Positions 45,313-56,363 of a stretch of DNA of 64,000 nucleotides are shown piece after piece. Numbering within the stretch: the first letter of the stretch is position 1; each line of letters begins with the position of its first letter. The notes under the pieces were generated by a model that was not told where the DNA came from, ran no database searches, and was given only the letters and a program-made list of their open reading frames with translations. Source of the DNA: Passalora sequoiae (lineage: Eukaryota > Ascomycota > Dothideomycetes > Mycosphaerellales > Mycosphaerellaceae); assembly GCA_013248845.1 (NCBI GenBank), contig WSQC01000016.1, positions 744,001-808,000 of the forward strand, in the 5' to 3' direction. The position numbers and the translations under genes were made by a program.

Positions 45313-46117
45313 CCTTGTGGTGTTTCCACGACTAGCTCGTGGTTGCACTTGATGCTGTGTCGAAGTATTGGCGTCGAAGTCGACAATGTCAAGTCGGCGC
45401 GTCGCAGTGAACGTCCAGCACAGCGGAGATCGATGAGGTCGGGTGGTCGCGTGCACGTCTCGTCGTGGTTGCTGCCAGAGCGCTGAGTATCCCTGGAGCA
45501 AGTCGGTGTTGGAGGCTTGACCGACTTTTTATGTTCTCACGTTACAATGCTGTCATGAGCACGTTCGATAAGTATTGCGGCGAGCTGTTGCTGGCAGAAG
45601 GGAACAAGTGTATGCGGGCGCCCTTTACAATGCAGGACCTTGCACTAATTAAGATGGTGGTTCATGGGAGAGGGATCACGACTCCAAAGTAGCGCGCTTT
45701 CGGGTAGACTAACGGCGACAAGTTTGGCGCTCACCGATGGTATGCAGGAGCTGCAGTAGCTGAGTGTTTCAGCCTGTGACAATCTTACATCCCTACACAC
45801 TGCAGCAAAGGGTTGTGGCGCGCGCGGCTACTGCCAACACGCCATAGCAAACCGACCAGTCCAAGATTGACACAAGATACGACATGGGGATGCATATGCT
45901 TTCGCTTACTCCACATAGGCACAAACCAAGCGATGTTCTCGACGAAGTCAACAGTGGGGAGCTACATCAATCTGGCTGAATGCCAATAAATTGTCATCGA
46001 TTACTTGATCTCCAGGGCGATTGCATAATGCAATAGACGTATGGGCCGTCTGTACACTTCGACAATGATATGCAGCAGATACATACTGTCAAGAGACGTC
46101 GCCGACCTCGACTGCAC
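45313..46117. other. intergenic
   Basis: 805 bp: promoter of the Arf-type gene and 3' flank of the GT8 gene, both leftward. No gene supported. Confidence 0.5.
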
Positions 46118-47089
46118 TCAAAACCCATCGGAAATACCTTTGGCCGCCTCTGCCGCCAGTCGCTTGTCGTTGGCTGCGTGCCACCATTTCATCGTTTCTT
46201 CACCCTCGGGGTTGTTCCTTTCCTCTTCGCTCTCATCCCATGGCTTGGGCGACAGAATATAGTGTATGTTCTTTACACGATCGTCCCTCCAGATCGCATC
46301 GTGCACACCATTCCACCTCAATGTCTTGAGCGCATTGTACGTATATGGCAGAGCATACCATCTGCCACGGAACAAATCTCCCAGCAAGCTTTGATCCGCG
46401 AAGTCATACTGCATCGTGCTCGGATCTGCTAGCTTCTTCGAGATCAGATCGTATACCTGATCGCTTGGCACGACAACCTGTAAGCCGCCGTTGGGTATCG
46501 CGAGACCCTCAGCAGAATCAGCACCTTTCTCTTGCGCCTCGTCGGGACGAGAGTGCTGCGACGTGAAGGCGCAGTTTTGGGGCACCCAGTCTTTTGGGTA
46601 GTGCGGCTTTTTGAGCGGGTTGCATACGCATGCATGGCTCGCTGCGAACACCCTCTGCCCTTTACCTGCTTGTTCTGGTCCGTCCAGCTCGATTTCCATG
46701 AGCTCGTCCATGTTCTGTAAAACGAGCATGTCGCTGTCCAGCTGCCCAACGCGCTCATACTCTGTCAGACTGAATGGCGTAAGCTTCGACCAACAGTCGT
46801 AGAAGCGTGGGTCGTTGGAGAAGTCCTTGTGTGTACTCGGCAACAGATAGTTCACGCGCTTCTTGGGTATGCCACGAGCATCGAGGGCAGCATGACCTTC
46901 TGCCGGGAATGTATCTGTGTAGAGTGCCACGAGCGGGTACTTCGTTCCCACGAACTTGAGCGACGCGTCGAGAGTGAGAAGGCCGGAGAGGTATTTGGTG
47001 TTGGTGATCAAAGTAGTCCAGACCTTGGGACCGTCGACGACACGTTCGGGCTTCGCGTTGACGACGCCATTGGTGGTGCTGTGTGCCAT
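46118..47089 (-). CDS. glycosyltransferase family 8 protein (glycogenin/galactinol-synthase-like)
   Basis: 323 residues, one exon, from ATG 47089. The nucleotide-sugar fold begins KVWTTLITNTKYLSGLLTLDASL and YPLVALYTDTFP. The metal-binding DxD motif is at 118-120 in YERVGQLDSDMLVLQNMDEL. Further GT8 features are FAASHACVCNPLKKPHYP, GLAIPNGGLQVVVPS (NGG loop), FADQSLLGDLFRGRWYALPYTYN and the late His strand KNIHYILSPKPWDE. Such enzymes transfer glucose or galactose from a UDP-sugar with retention. The acceptor is unknown. The protein lacks glycogenin's C-terminal glycogen-synthase-binding tail. No signal peptide or membrane span, so probably cytosolic. Confidence 0.85.
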   Translation of the reverse strand: MAHSTTNGVVNAKPERVVDGPKVWTTLITNTKYLSGLLTLDASLKFVGTKYPLVALYTDTFPAEGHAALDARGIPKKRVNYLLPSTHKDFSNDPRFYDCWSKLTPFSLTEYERVGQLDSDMLVLQNMDELMEIELDGPEQAGKGQRVFAASHACVCNPLKKPHYPKDWVPQNCAFTSQHSRPDEAQEKGADSAEGLAIPNGGLQVVVPSDQVYDLISKKLADPSTMQYDFADQSLLGDLFRGRWYALPYTYNALKTLRWNGVHDAIWRDDRVKNIHYILSPKPWDESEEERNNPEGEETMKWWHAANDKRLAAEAAKGISDGF

Positions 47090-47436
47090 GACGAAGAGAA
47101 TGTCAGTGCTGCGACCTTGACGGACGCAGGTAGGATGGGTGAACTACATTGTTTATGAAGTGGGTGGTGAAAAGAATGTTTCCAGGGTTGCAATTGTAAG
47201 CTCTACCTAGGTAAAGATCGGTGAAAGGCGCGATCCGGAAAACTTTTGGAAGGCGTCATCGGAGTATTCCTCCCAATTTCTCGGTCAGCCCGTGTTATCG
47301 CCGGCACCACCGCGCCTTCCGGTTAATGACAGTAACCACCACTAGTCTGGTACACCTGGTCGACAGCCGCTTTCATCAAGTCTCTCCATTTCACAACCAT
47401 GCAACGTGCCGTCGGCATTTCACCGCAGCCGTCTTG
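47090..47436. promoter_or_regulatory. divergent promoter gap
   Basis: 347 bp between the GT8 gene (-) and the mitochondrial carrier gene (+). No specific site recognised. Confidence 0.4.
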
Positions 47437-48588
47437 ATGTCAGCAGCGGCCAGCGATGCTGGTCATGGGAAGACAACGACTACGAGTGCCAACGAGGCTA
47501 CTGTGAACCCGAAAAGTGGAAAAAATTACGCAGGCTTTGTGGCTGGGGTATTCAGCGGTATTGCTAAGTTGAGCGTTGGGTAAGTAATCATCACACACAC
47601 GACTTGTCAGGCGCAGAAGTACAACGTCGTCCTGACTTCCAAGTATAGCCATCCCTTCGACACGATCAAGGTTCGCCTACAGACTTCGAATCACACCCAA
47701 TTCAATGGTCCACTGGACTGTTTACTGCAGACGCTTCGCAAGGAGGGCGTCAATGGCATCTACAAGGTAATGCACCAGCGAGTGGCACTGTCGATTTGAC
47801 TGACGCCAACAGGGTGCCACTCCTCCTCTCATAGGATGGATGTGCATGGACAGCATTATGCTAGGATCGTTGACTCTATATCGTCGTCTCTTGAACGAGA
47901 ATGTGTTCCAGCCAATACGAGCACGCCCAGGTCATCCCGCCACCTGGTTGAGTGATGATGAGAGAAAAAAGCTGCCAGCTGTCGGTCATGCCATGGCAGG
48001 GACCATGGCTGGCTGGACGGTATCGTTTATTGCTGCACCTGTGGAGCATGTGAAGGCGCGGTTGCAGGTGCAGTACCAGGCCACAAAATCGCAGCGGCAG
48101 TACGCTGGGCCTGTTGATTGTGCGCGCAAGATCTACGCTGGTTTTGGTCTTCGTGGATTATGGCACGGCTTGTTTGCAACGCTGGTCTTTAGAACCTTCT
48201 TCTTCGCCTGGTGGGGAACGTACGATGTTTTCACGCGCTGGTTTCAGAAGAACACCTCCCTCAGCGCGCCTGCCGTCAACTTTTGGGCAGGAGGCCTATC
48301 TGCGCAGGTCTTCTGGTTGACGAGTTACCCGTCGGATGTAGTGAAGCAGAGAATCATGACGGATCCTCTTGGTCCGGAGAGGAAGTTCCCGCGCTGGAGT
48401 GATGCAGCTAAGGCAGTGTATCGGGAATCCGGGTGGAAAGGCTATGTGAGTCGATGAAACTGGTGCCAACAAGTATACACTAACCGACTTAACAGTGGCG
48501 CGGCTTCGTTCCGTGCTTTCTACGTGCTTTCCCGGCAAATGCTGTGGCTCTGGTAGCATTTGAAGGCGTGATGAGGGCGCTGAATTAA
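47437..48588 (+). CDS. mitochondrial carrier family (SLC25) protein
   Basis: Four exons: 47437-47579, 47649-47766, 47813-48445 and 48496-48588. The introns are 46-69 nt, and all phases close to give 328 residues. Three carrier repeats are visible, each with the Px[DE]xx[KR] signature on its odd helix: GHPFDTIKVRLQ (completed across the first splice), APVEHVKARLQVQ and YPSDVVKQRI. Matrix-helix motifs follow: EGVNGIYKGATPPLIG, FGLRGLWHGLFATL and SGWKGYWRGFVPCFLRAFPANA (spanning the last splice). The protein sits in the inner mitochondrial membrane. It resembles the amino-acid/carnitine branch of the family, but the substrate cannot be fixed by eye. ATG 47437 (MSAAASDAG) gives the usual short N-terminus before repeat 1. 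Confidence 0.9.
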
Positions 48589-49357
48589 GAAGATACTACT
48601 GATCACACCGACCAATATCGCTCTATCAAATACAGTTCCTAAGTGGCACCCGTATTGACCATACCAAGCCCGCAAAACAACGCTGGAATGCGAATGCTGT
48701 TAATGCCGCGTCTATCCAGCCATGGTCACGCCATTATTCCAAGGCCGAAGGCAGCTTGTATTCATCTTCCGCCTGCCACCTCTGTCCCGTCTCGGGTACT
48801 TCGTCCAGCACCGCCTGTGGCATTGAGGTGCCACATGAGCTCGTAGGAAGACCATCATACCGCTCTTGAATATAGTATGGAAGTGAGTGTCTAGAGGTCT
48901 CAAGCATCGCCCTGGTTGTTGCGCATTCCCTTGTCCTGGTCAACTTTCGACGCTTACGTGGGTCGCCGCCCATTCTGGCCAACGAATGTGCCAAATCTTT
49001 GGCAGGCGCGACTCTGGGCAAGAGTGGTCGGTGATCTGCTATAGAGGCTGCGATGTCCGAGACATAACTGTATCCTACTTTGAAGCAATTTTGTGCTGCA
49101 TTCTGCCGCCCAAGCGTGACTGGAAGTCGGTGCCGAGCACATCCATAAACGCTCAGAAGTGCCTCTACCGAAAAGTGCAGCTACACTTATATGCTTGATA
49201 AAATCTTGCTGAAATTAAAAGCAGGCTTCAGCAGAGGCGTCGCTAGGCCAAAGATACTTCTGTAAGATACGTACATCCTGTCGCATAAAGTCGTGAAATA
49301 TCATCGCTATGCTGATATGCATCCCCAGAATTTCCTGCCAATACCTTTCGCTGCACA
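48589..49357. other. intergenic, convergent 3' flanks with one coding-like open frame
   Basis: 769 bp between the carrier gene (+) and the Gag1-like gene (-). It would be gene-free except for a minus-strand frame described separately at 48734-48973. Confidence 0.4.
48734..48973 (-). CDS. possible small protein or last exon of an unrecognised minus-strand gene
   Basis: From ATG 48973 the frame encodes 79 residues: MGGDPRKRRKLTRTRE, then SLPYYIQERYDG, a region with conserved-looking codons, and the end EDEYKLPSALE. The frame is open upstream without a Met to about 49183, so it could be the terminal exon of a longer spliced gene. The basic KRRKLTRTR cluster could be a nuclear signal. No homologue is recognised and no convincing upstream exon was found, so this is a weak call. 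Confidence 0.3.
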   Translation of the reverse strand: MGGDPRKRRKLTRTRECATTRAMLETSRHSLPYYIQERYDGLPTSSCGTSMPQAVLDEVPETGQRWQAEDEYKLPSALE

Positions 49358-50407
49358 TTAGCCTTTCGCATTATCGTTTGTACACGTGACTCGAAGTATC
49401 CTTTTGACGGTGTCCTTCACACCGCCAGAATGGCTACCCTTCTTCCGACCAATGCTCTTTTCCTGTGGCCCGGGCTTCGGCGGCCATTCGCCATCGTCTT
49501 TCCACCCTTGTACGATGGCTGTGATCAGTGTCTGTAGGTTGATTGGCACTGATGGGGATCGAGACTGGAGAATAATTTTGGCATAGATTTCGGGATAGAG
49601 GTTGGGAGTGATTCTGCGCCTGACCGGATGATCTGGTAGTAGTGCTGGCGCTACAGGCACAAGCACTTCTGTCGGTGCGACGACTGCGCGGCTTGCAGCA
49701 GGCCTAGCTTCACCAATGTCCGGCGTGGTCGAAGGGCTTGAGCCTGGTGTGGAGTGATCTTGTGCCACCGTTGATGATGTCGAGGTACGCGGACTCGAAC
49801 TGGCTGATGCTGAACTGGAGCCAGCGTTTCCTGCGATTTGGCAAGACTCAATTATGTTCACCTCCGCCAAGGTGCGAGCGCAACACCACTCGTCTCGCCT
49901 TCGCATCCAATGCAACAGCCCGTCGTTCCAGCTCATTTCCTGCTCGAGCGCTTGCAGTCGTTTTCGCTTCTTCGCAAGCCGCCTGCCCACCAATTGTGCG
50001 CCAACGCTATCCGGCGAGTCGAACCTGCTGACGCTGGCTTTTGAGCCGATCGATGTTGCCGACGATGGTGTTTTCTGCTTGCCATCTTCATCGCTGTCGT
50101 CGTTGCTCGAGTACTCTCGGTCCCGCCAGTCCACTGGGTCAAAATCTAACCCAAGCACCTCTCCACTGCCATTTGTCACCCTGTCCTGATCGTTTGGAGT
50201 ATGGAACCTGAATCCTGCTATTCTCGCTTCTGCAGCCTCCACATCGTCGCCCGCATTTCTCCCGCTAGAAGACCATTCGGGCAATGTCGGGTATTCCCAG
50301 TCATTCCTTATCCGTTCCTTCAGCAGTCGTCGCGCTTCGCGCACTTCCTGCTGCTGTTCTGCTTGATTCCGTTGCTGGTGGCCAGGCAGACTCAAGTGGA
50401 GCGTCAT
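49358..50407 (-). CDS. Gag1-like clamp / DUF4050-type protein
   Basis: 349 residues in one exon. The family marker is the Trp-rich segment LEQEMSWNDGLLHWMRRRDEWCCAR at about 155-180. Further conserved-looking parts are LKERIRNDWEYPTLPEWSS near the start and VRRRITPNLYPEIYAKIILQSRSPSVPINLQTLITAIVQGWKDDGEWPPKPG near the C-terminus. The rest is Ser/Asp-rich linker. Fungal DUF4050 proteins include Gag1 of fission yeast, linked to Gad8/TORC2 signalling; I use the name by motif resemblance only. A TGACTCA site lies at about 50467-50473, some 60 bp before the start. The transposon at 50643 sits only about 235 bp upstream, so its silencing could affect this promoter. Confidence 0.6.
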   Translation of the reverse strand: MTLHLSLPGHQQRNQAEQQQEVREARRLLKERIRNDWEYPTLPEWSSSGRNAGDDVEAAEARIAGFRFHTPNDQDRVTNGSGEVLGLDFDPVDWRDREYSSNDDSDEDGKQKTPSSATSIGSKASVSRFDSPDSVGAQLVGRRLAKKRKRLQALEQEMSWNDGLLHWMRRRDEWCCARTLAEVNIIESCQIAGNAGSSSASASSSPRTSTSSTVAQDHSTPGSSPSTTPDIGEARPAASRAVVAPTEVLVPVAPALLPDHPVRRRITPNLYPEIYAKIILQSRSPSVPINLQTLITAIVQGWKDDGEWPPKPGPQEKSIGRKKGSHSGGVKDTVKRILRVTCTNDNAKG

Positions 50408-50642
50408 TGCATGCTTCGTGTCGCACTCCCTTCAAATTTCCGCTCGTGCGACTTTGCGCTGTCGCGTGACTCAACGATCTGCGCAGTTATTCCAAGAATG
50501 CCGTGCACCAAGGGTGTTGCAGTATTAATGTAGCGACTGAGCGCGGAAGTTGTTGCAGCGAACGCTTGCGGAGGGAGATGTGGGAGACGTCATGCAGCTC
50601 GATTTCAAGGCTTGACTTCATTAGGACGGAGCTCTGTTTCTA

Positions 50643-50658
50643 CACATGTGAAACAACT
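50643..50658 (+). repeat. left terminal inverted repeat
   Basis: CACATGTGAAACAACT, exact inverse of 56364-56379, preceded by TA. It keeps its CpA/TpG dinucleotides, unlike the interior. Confidence 0.9.
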
Positions 50659-50951
50659 GTTTTCTTAAGTTCAGTAGAACGATTTTCTCGAATAACAACA
50701 CGAACAGGCCTCGAACAGTCTACGAACAACTTATAAATACTTAGGTAGGTTATTGAGTCTACTTATCGCCTATAAATCCCTTTACCTTGTCCTTCATCGC
50801 CTTATAGGCATTATATATCTTACCTATATTACTATTAATCTTACTAACCTTAGCCTCTAATGCCGCTAATCTTGTTGTCAGTGTTTCTACCTACGCCTCT
50901 AGCGCCTTATTCTACTACTCGAGGGCAGTAACTCGGTACTCGTTAGGAATA

Positions 50952-50952
50952 G

Positions 50953-50983
<31 letters not shown>
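50952..50983. repeat. short (TAG)n microsatellite
   Basis: About ten tandem GTA/TAG units inside the RIP-affected element, smaller relative of the array at 51404. Confidence 0.9.
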
Positions 50984-51403
50984 CGGCGCTAGTAGTAGGT
51001 CTTTAAGACGACTATAAGTAGACTTACCCTTTATACGGTAGAATACGTATACCTCGTCGCTACTACTAAGGATTCTGTATAGGTTGCCTAATAGCGGAGG
51101 ACGCGAACACCTAATAGTCTATTAGCGAATAGTACTACGAACACCCTAAGAATACTTACTAGCTATAGGGAACTTTATAGTTAACCCTATTAGAAGTCTC
51201 GACTATACGCTATACGGTATGATACTTTCGTAGCGATCGGGATACTACCTTATACTTCGTTATATCGCTAGATATATAGTCGTCTAACTAATTATCCTAT
51301 ACCGCCTACGATACTAAGTAGTACTAACCGGCTACTTGTAGGCGGTTAAAGGAGGCGGCGGCGGTAGTACGACTAGTAGCTACGGCGGCTTCGGTAGCGG
51401 GCA

Positions 51404-51600
<197 letters not shown>

Positions 51601-52928
51601 CTAGTAGCGATACTACTAAGGGAAATAAGGAACGAGAGCGCGAATAGTAAGTAAGTAAAGCGCGAATAGGTAAGCGAACGTTAAGCGAATAATAGAAGGT
51701 ATATAAATAATAGTAGGAAAAGTAAAGCGAATTTTTATATACGAATTTCGAATAATATACAAATAGCGTATAAATAGCTAACTATAAGCTTAGTTTCTAG
51801 TAATAAAATCGCCCTTAGTATTACGCTTCCTCTATCCCCTACGTAGCGGTCGCTATATATTCGTAGTAGCGTTCGTAACCTCCTTACCCTTACCCTTATC
51901 CTAACCCCGATTCTAATCCTAATTCTAATTCCTTAAAGCCTTCGCTCTTAGCTTCGGCGGTATAGGCGTTAGTAGTATAGGCGTTGATAGTGTAGGCGTT
52001 AACGGCGAATATATTAGTAAAGGCCGCGGCGAAGGCTACGGTAAAGGCTATAGTAAAGGCGTATTCTAGATTTCTATACTCCTAGCCGCGGCCGCGCTAT
52101 TCGTATCTATATTCGTATCTATATTCGTGTCTATATTCGTTAGATCGAGGAATTCCGGCGGTACTAATAGGTCTACGATTCGTATCTACTATAAACCGAC
52201 CTCGCGAGGTCGCTACTAAAGCGGCAACTATAATACCTCCTATTTGATTCTACTTATAGAGCTATTTGATTCCGTTTGTAGTAGTATTCGTAGTGCCGCT
52301 AGTATCGCTATCGGTATTACTATATCCGGCGATAATATATATTTTCGCTCGTTAGTCCGCGACTTTCGATCTATCTAGAATACGGTGATTACGAATTAGT
52401 ATCGAGGAGTTTACCCCTTTATAGCGGTCTTCGTAAAGGGTATAAGTTTCTCCGCTAATATCGGAGTATCTAAAGCTCGTAGACTAATAAAGTTAGGCGT
52501 ATACTACTCGAGTTTGTCCTATCTATCGATATAGCCGCCGATTAACTAGTAATTATAGTAGTCCGTAACGGAGGTCGGATCGAATCGATTTAGAAGGCTA
52601 GTAAGAAGGAAATCTCGTAGGCTTATATCGCTACGGATAAACTACTACTCTATCTAACTATCTAAAGTAGAAGGAATATATAGGCGAGGTACCTAGTATA
52701 AGCGCTCTCCGCTACGCTCTACCCTTATATACTATATATATATCTTCGTCTCGCTCTAGATCTTTAGTACTACCGGTATACCTACCTTCCTACTCTTTAG
52801 CGAACTCGTCGTCGGAGGCGTAGCCTAGCGTAATAATAGCGGCCGGCTACCTACTAAGAATACGCTATAAATAGGCGTACGATAATAAGATTCGGCTTCG
52901 TCGATAATTAATAGGAATTAAATACTAC

Positions 52929-53046
52929 CGCTAGTCGCGCCGCTAGTCGCGCTACCGTTCGCGCTACCGTTCGCGCTACCGTTCGCGCTACCGTTTACGC
53001 TACTTGTCGCGCTACTATTCGCGTTACTATTCGCGCTACCGTTCGT
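52929..53046. repeat. 12-bp tandem repeat array
   Basis: About nine units of CGCGCTACCGTT with variants (CGCGCCGCTAGT, CGCGTTACTATT) within the RIP-mutated element. A 4-residue coding repeat before mutation is possible. Confidence 0.85.
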
Positions 53047-53469
53047 ATCGTCCGGATCGGATCTAGCTATACTAAACGGCGTATAACCGCGCCGTATAGC
53101 TAGAAGTATATTCGTATCTATATTCGTCGGCCTATTTATAGGGGTAGCTATCGACTTACGCGTAAAGGATTACGACGACGGCTAGGTAGGATTCCGTCCG
53201 CCGTATAAGCCGTAGAATACGTATATAGCGAAGAGCTTTATATACTCGACGCTAGTCTATAGGTAGAACTTAGACTATAGTTCGTTTAATATTATTCGCG
53301 TATTATACGCGGAAGTATTCGCGTATTATTTTTAAATATATAGGCGTATTATACGTACGGAGGCTTAGGGTATTTATTTACCTTTATAACGCGCTAGCCG
53401 TACTAAGAGACGCTCGCGGTATATTCGCGGCTATATTCGCGGCCGCGCTAGCGTAGTATACCTTTAAGG

Positions 53470-53637
53470 CTACCTAGGTACTCCTTACGCGCAATATACC
53501 TATATATTCGAGAATAATAACGCGCTAGCGGTACTAAGCGTCGCTCGCGGTCCGTTCGCGGCGACGTTTATAGCCGCGCTAGCGCGTTATTATTTTCGAA
53601 TATATAGGCGTATTATACGTAAGGAGTACCTAGGTAG
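53470..53637. repeat. nested palindromic MITE-like unit with 61-bp inverted arms
   Basis: Arms at 53470-53530 and 53577-53637 are inverted copies with about 6 mismatches in 61, all transitions as RIP would produce. Both begin CTACCTAGGTACTCC and end AACGCGCTAGCG next to a 46-bp centre. Related half-units containing AACGCGCTAGC and GGTACTAAGAGACGCTCG recur at about 53389, 53661 and 53809, so several copies or fragments lie between 53340 and 53880. Confidence 0.8.
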
Positions 53638-54059
53638 GCTAGGTATATTTTTTTACCTCTATAACGCGCTAGCGGTACTAAGAGACGCTCGCGGCGTATT
53701 CGCGGCTATATTCGCGGCCGCGCTAGCGTATTCTAAATATAAATAAATATCCCTAGCCTACCTAGGCACTCCTTACGTATAATACGCCTATATATTCGAA
53801 AATAATAACGCGCTAGCGCGGCTAAGAGGCGCTCGTAGTATATTCGCGGCGACGTTCGTAGCTACGCTAGCGGATTCCTCGAAAATAGCGACGCTCCTAC
53901 TACCTACGAATAGCGACGTACCTACTACGAATAGCGACGCTCCTACCTACGAATAGCGACTATTCGTTCGGCTTTATTATATTAGAAGACGTAGCTACTA
54001 GAGGCGTAGGCGTAGGCGTAGGTAGGCGTCTATCTACGATACTAGAGTACCTACGCGGT

Positions 54060-55160
54060 GTTATTAAGATCCTCGTATACGCCGGAACTAGTCGCTCTAC
54101 GATCGTCGATACGCTCTTTAATAGCTATAGTATATCCGTTACGACGCGTACCCTATAGCGCCGTATCCGCGACTAGGGCCTCCCTAATTCTAAGCGACCG
54201 CCTATCGTTAATATACCCCTTCTACGCTAACGAATCGTCTATATATTCTATATCCTTCGCCTTACCGATAACGAGACTAGTATAATACTTAACTTCGATA
54301 GGTATAATATTAACGCTCGGTAGATAGCTAAGTATCGGAAGAAGATAGGCCTATATAAGCGTATAGAAGCTAGTTAGAGGGTATAGGTAGAATAGTATAT
54401 TACTAAGGTATTGCGGAAAGAGCTAGATAATAGTAATATTACGGATTTTAGTAGGCGGTTACTATATATTTATATACGCTAGAAGTATAATATCGTTAGC
54501 CGTAATCGGCTCTATAACGTACTTATTATATTAAGTCTAGAGGCTATTAAGATAAGGAGACTACGGTAGCGGTAGTACTATATACTAGGCCTACGAGCTA
54601 ATAGGCTAGGTTATATATACTCTATAGATACGTACTATAAACTAGAGTATTAGGGCTTCTAGGTATATACCTATATCGACTACTTCTCGCGATTTATCGT
54701 ATAGATATATATCGGAGTTTCTAGTCGCTCCTAGGCCTCTATATAGGCGTAATATATCCGAACCGTATTAGCTAGTAATACTATATAAGTACGATTAGTA
54801 CTACGGTTAGTACTACGAACGGGCTACGAACGGGCTACGAACGGGCTACTAACGGTATAGTCTACGTATCGTTTAAACGGACCGTAGTAGAGAGACTCGG
54901 TATACGGCGGACGCGTATCTTACGCTACGAAGATAGACGTATTTAGGCTCTAAGGTTAGTTAGTAGTACGAACGGCTATACGAACGTATAGCTAATAGCG
55001 ATATAGCCTCTAATATAGGACGACTACTTCCGGTATAGTATAAGTAAGATAAATTAGCGTATTGAGATATAGTAGCGGTAGTTATTCTTATATACTAGCT
55101 TATAGCGCGAGTTCTTCGAAGAACTTAGCCGCGACGGGGACTATATTCGAACTAGGTACG
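54060..55160 (+). pseudogene. RIP-destroyed integrase-like (rve/DDE) transposase
   Basis: One plus-strand frame can be followed for about 1.1 kb if stop codons are ignored. The in-frame stops are TAG or TAA where the family has Gln or Trp, exactly the CAG/CAA/TGG to TAG/TAA changes RIP makes. The N-terminal part reads like a helix-turn-helix (STIVDTLFNSYSISVTTRTL, then GLPNSKRPPIVNIPLLR). The catalytic core follows at about 54620-54760 (SIDTYYKLEY, then VYTYIDYFSRFIV and IYIGVSSRS). This is the integrase-fold pattern D...K...Y.IDxYSR known from a fungal 'integrase core' transposase family. Near 55030-55130 comes the motif NxRIE with FFEELSRDGDYI. Frame breaks and tandem sequence around 54811-54853 interrupt it. 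Clearly non-functional. Confidence 0.7.
54811..54853. repeat. GGGCTACGAAC tandem repeat
   Basis: About four units of ACGAACGGGCT within the transposase remnant, between the catalytic core and the C-terminal motif. Related units recur at 55167-55377. Confidence 0.85.
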
Positions 55161-55166
55161 TATTAA

Positions 55167-55377
55167 ACGGACAGCTATACGAACGGCTATACGAACGGCT
55201 ATACGAGTATAGCGAGCGTAGCGAGCGTAGTACGAATAGCTTTACGAGCGTAGCGCGCGTAGTACGCGTAGTACGAATAGCTTTACGAGCGTAGTACGAA
55301 TAGTACGAATAGCTTTACGAGCGTAGCGAGCGTAGTACGAGTAGCTTTACGAGCGTAGTACGAATAGCTATACGAAT
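55167..55377. repeat. degenerate tandem array of ACGAACGGCTAT / ACGAGCGTAG units
   Basis: Roughly 210 bp of repeats mixing GCTATACGAACG, AGCGAGCGTAG and TAGTACGAATAGCTTTACGAGCG, just after the transposase remnant. Confidence 0.85.
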
Positions 55378-56016
55378 AAATAGCTAATACGTATTATAGA
55401 AAGAGCGATCGGATCGTACTACTCTTTATCTATATACCGATCCTACGATAGGTTATTACTAAGTATGTCGATACCTAGAATATATATCGTATCCGGAAGT
55501 AGAAGAATAGGCCTTATACTATTAGCGGTGTTCCCTTTATACTATACTACTATCTAGAGTAGTCGGGCTTCTAGTAGCGTAGTATCTACTATCTACTAGA
55601 GCTCGTTATATCTATATAGTTAGACCTCGAGGGCTTTAATATATATAAATACCTCCCCTAGTAGACGATAGAGTAGTACTATTCCGTATATATTATATAG
55701 ATATAGCCTAGTACCGGTACCGTCTTATATACTAAGGTAGACGAGAACTAGGATAGGCTCTATCTATAGATATATCGGTATCTATATAATAAGCTTCGAG
55801 CCTACTTCTAGCTATTCGGTAAAGATAGGCTTTATAAAACGTAGAGGCTAGGTACGGACTAGCGGCCTAATCTAGCGAACGAACGGCTTCGTAAAGAAGC
55901 TAATAAACCGCCGTTCGAGGGTAACGAGGAAGGATAGCCCTATTCGTAGCGTATTCGCTACGCTGTTTATTATAGTAGTAGTTATAGTAGTAGTAGTAGA
56001 TCGGTACCCTATATAT

Positions 56017-56310
56017 CGTAATTCGACTATCCGTAGCTTATTCGTAGGTAGTTTACTTTAAGACTTATATATAGCCTACTTATACTTATATACTATCGAC
56101 CTACTAATTTATATTGCGTGTAACTAGCGTGTTATACGAATATATAAGGAAAGTAATAGATAGCTAGGTACTAAGAATGTCGTTTTTTAACTATTCGTAG
56201 CTTATTCGTAGGCGATTCGCTCTAAGACTCTTACACAACCTACCTATACTTATAACCTATCGATCTATACATTAATATATATAGATCTCGGTGTGTTATA
56301 CGAACAAATA
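56017..56310. repeat. direct repeat of about 120 bp, period about 170 bp
   Basis: Copy 1 (about 56021-56140) and copy 2 (about 56191-56310) share AGCTTATTCGTAGG, TCTAAGAC/TTTAAGAC, CCTACxTATACTTATA and GTGTTATACGAA. Copy 2, nearer the element end, retains more CpA/TpG. Confidence 0.75.
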
Positions 56311-56363
56311 CACGAACACGCTACGATCAGACCGGATTTAGAGTTTTGGAGTTTTGGGATTTG

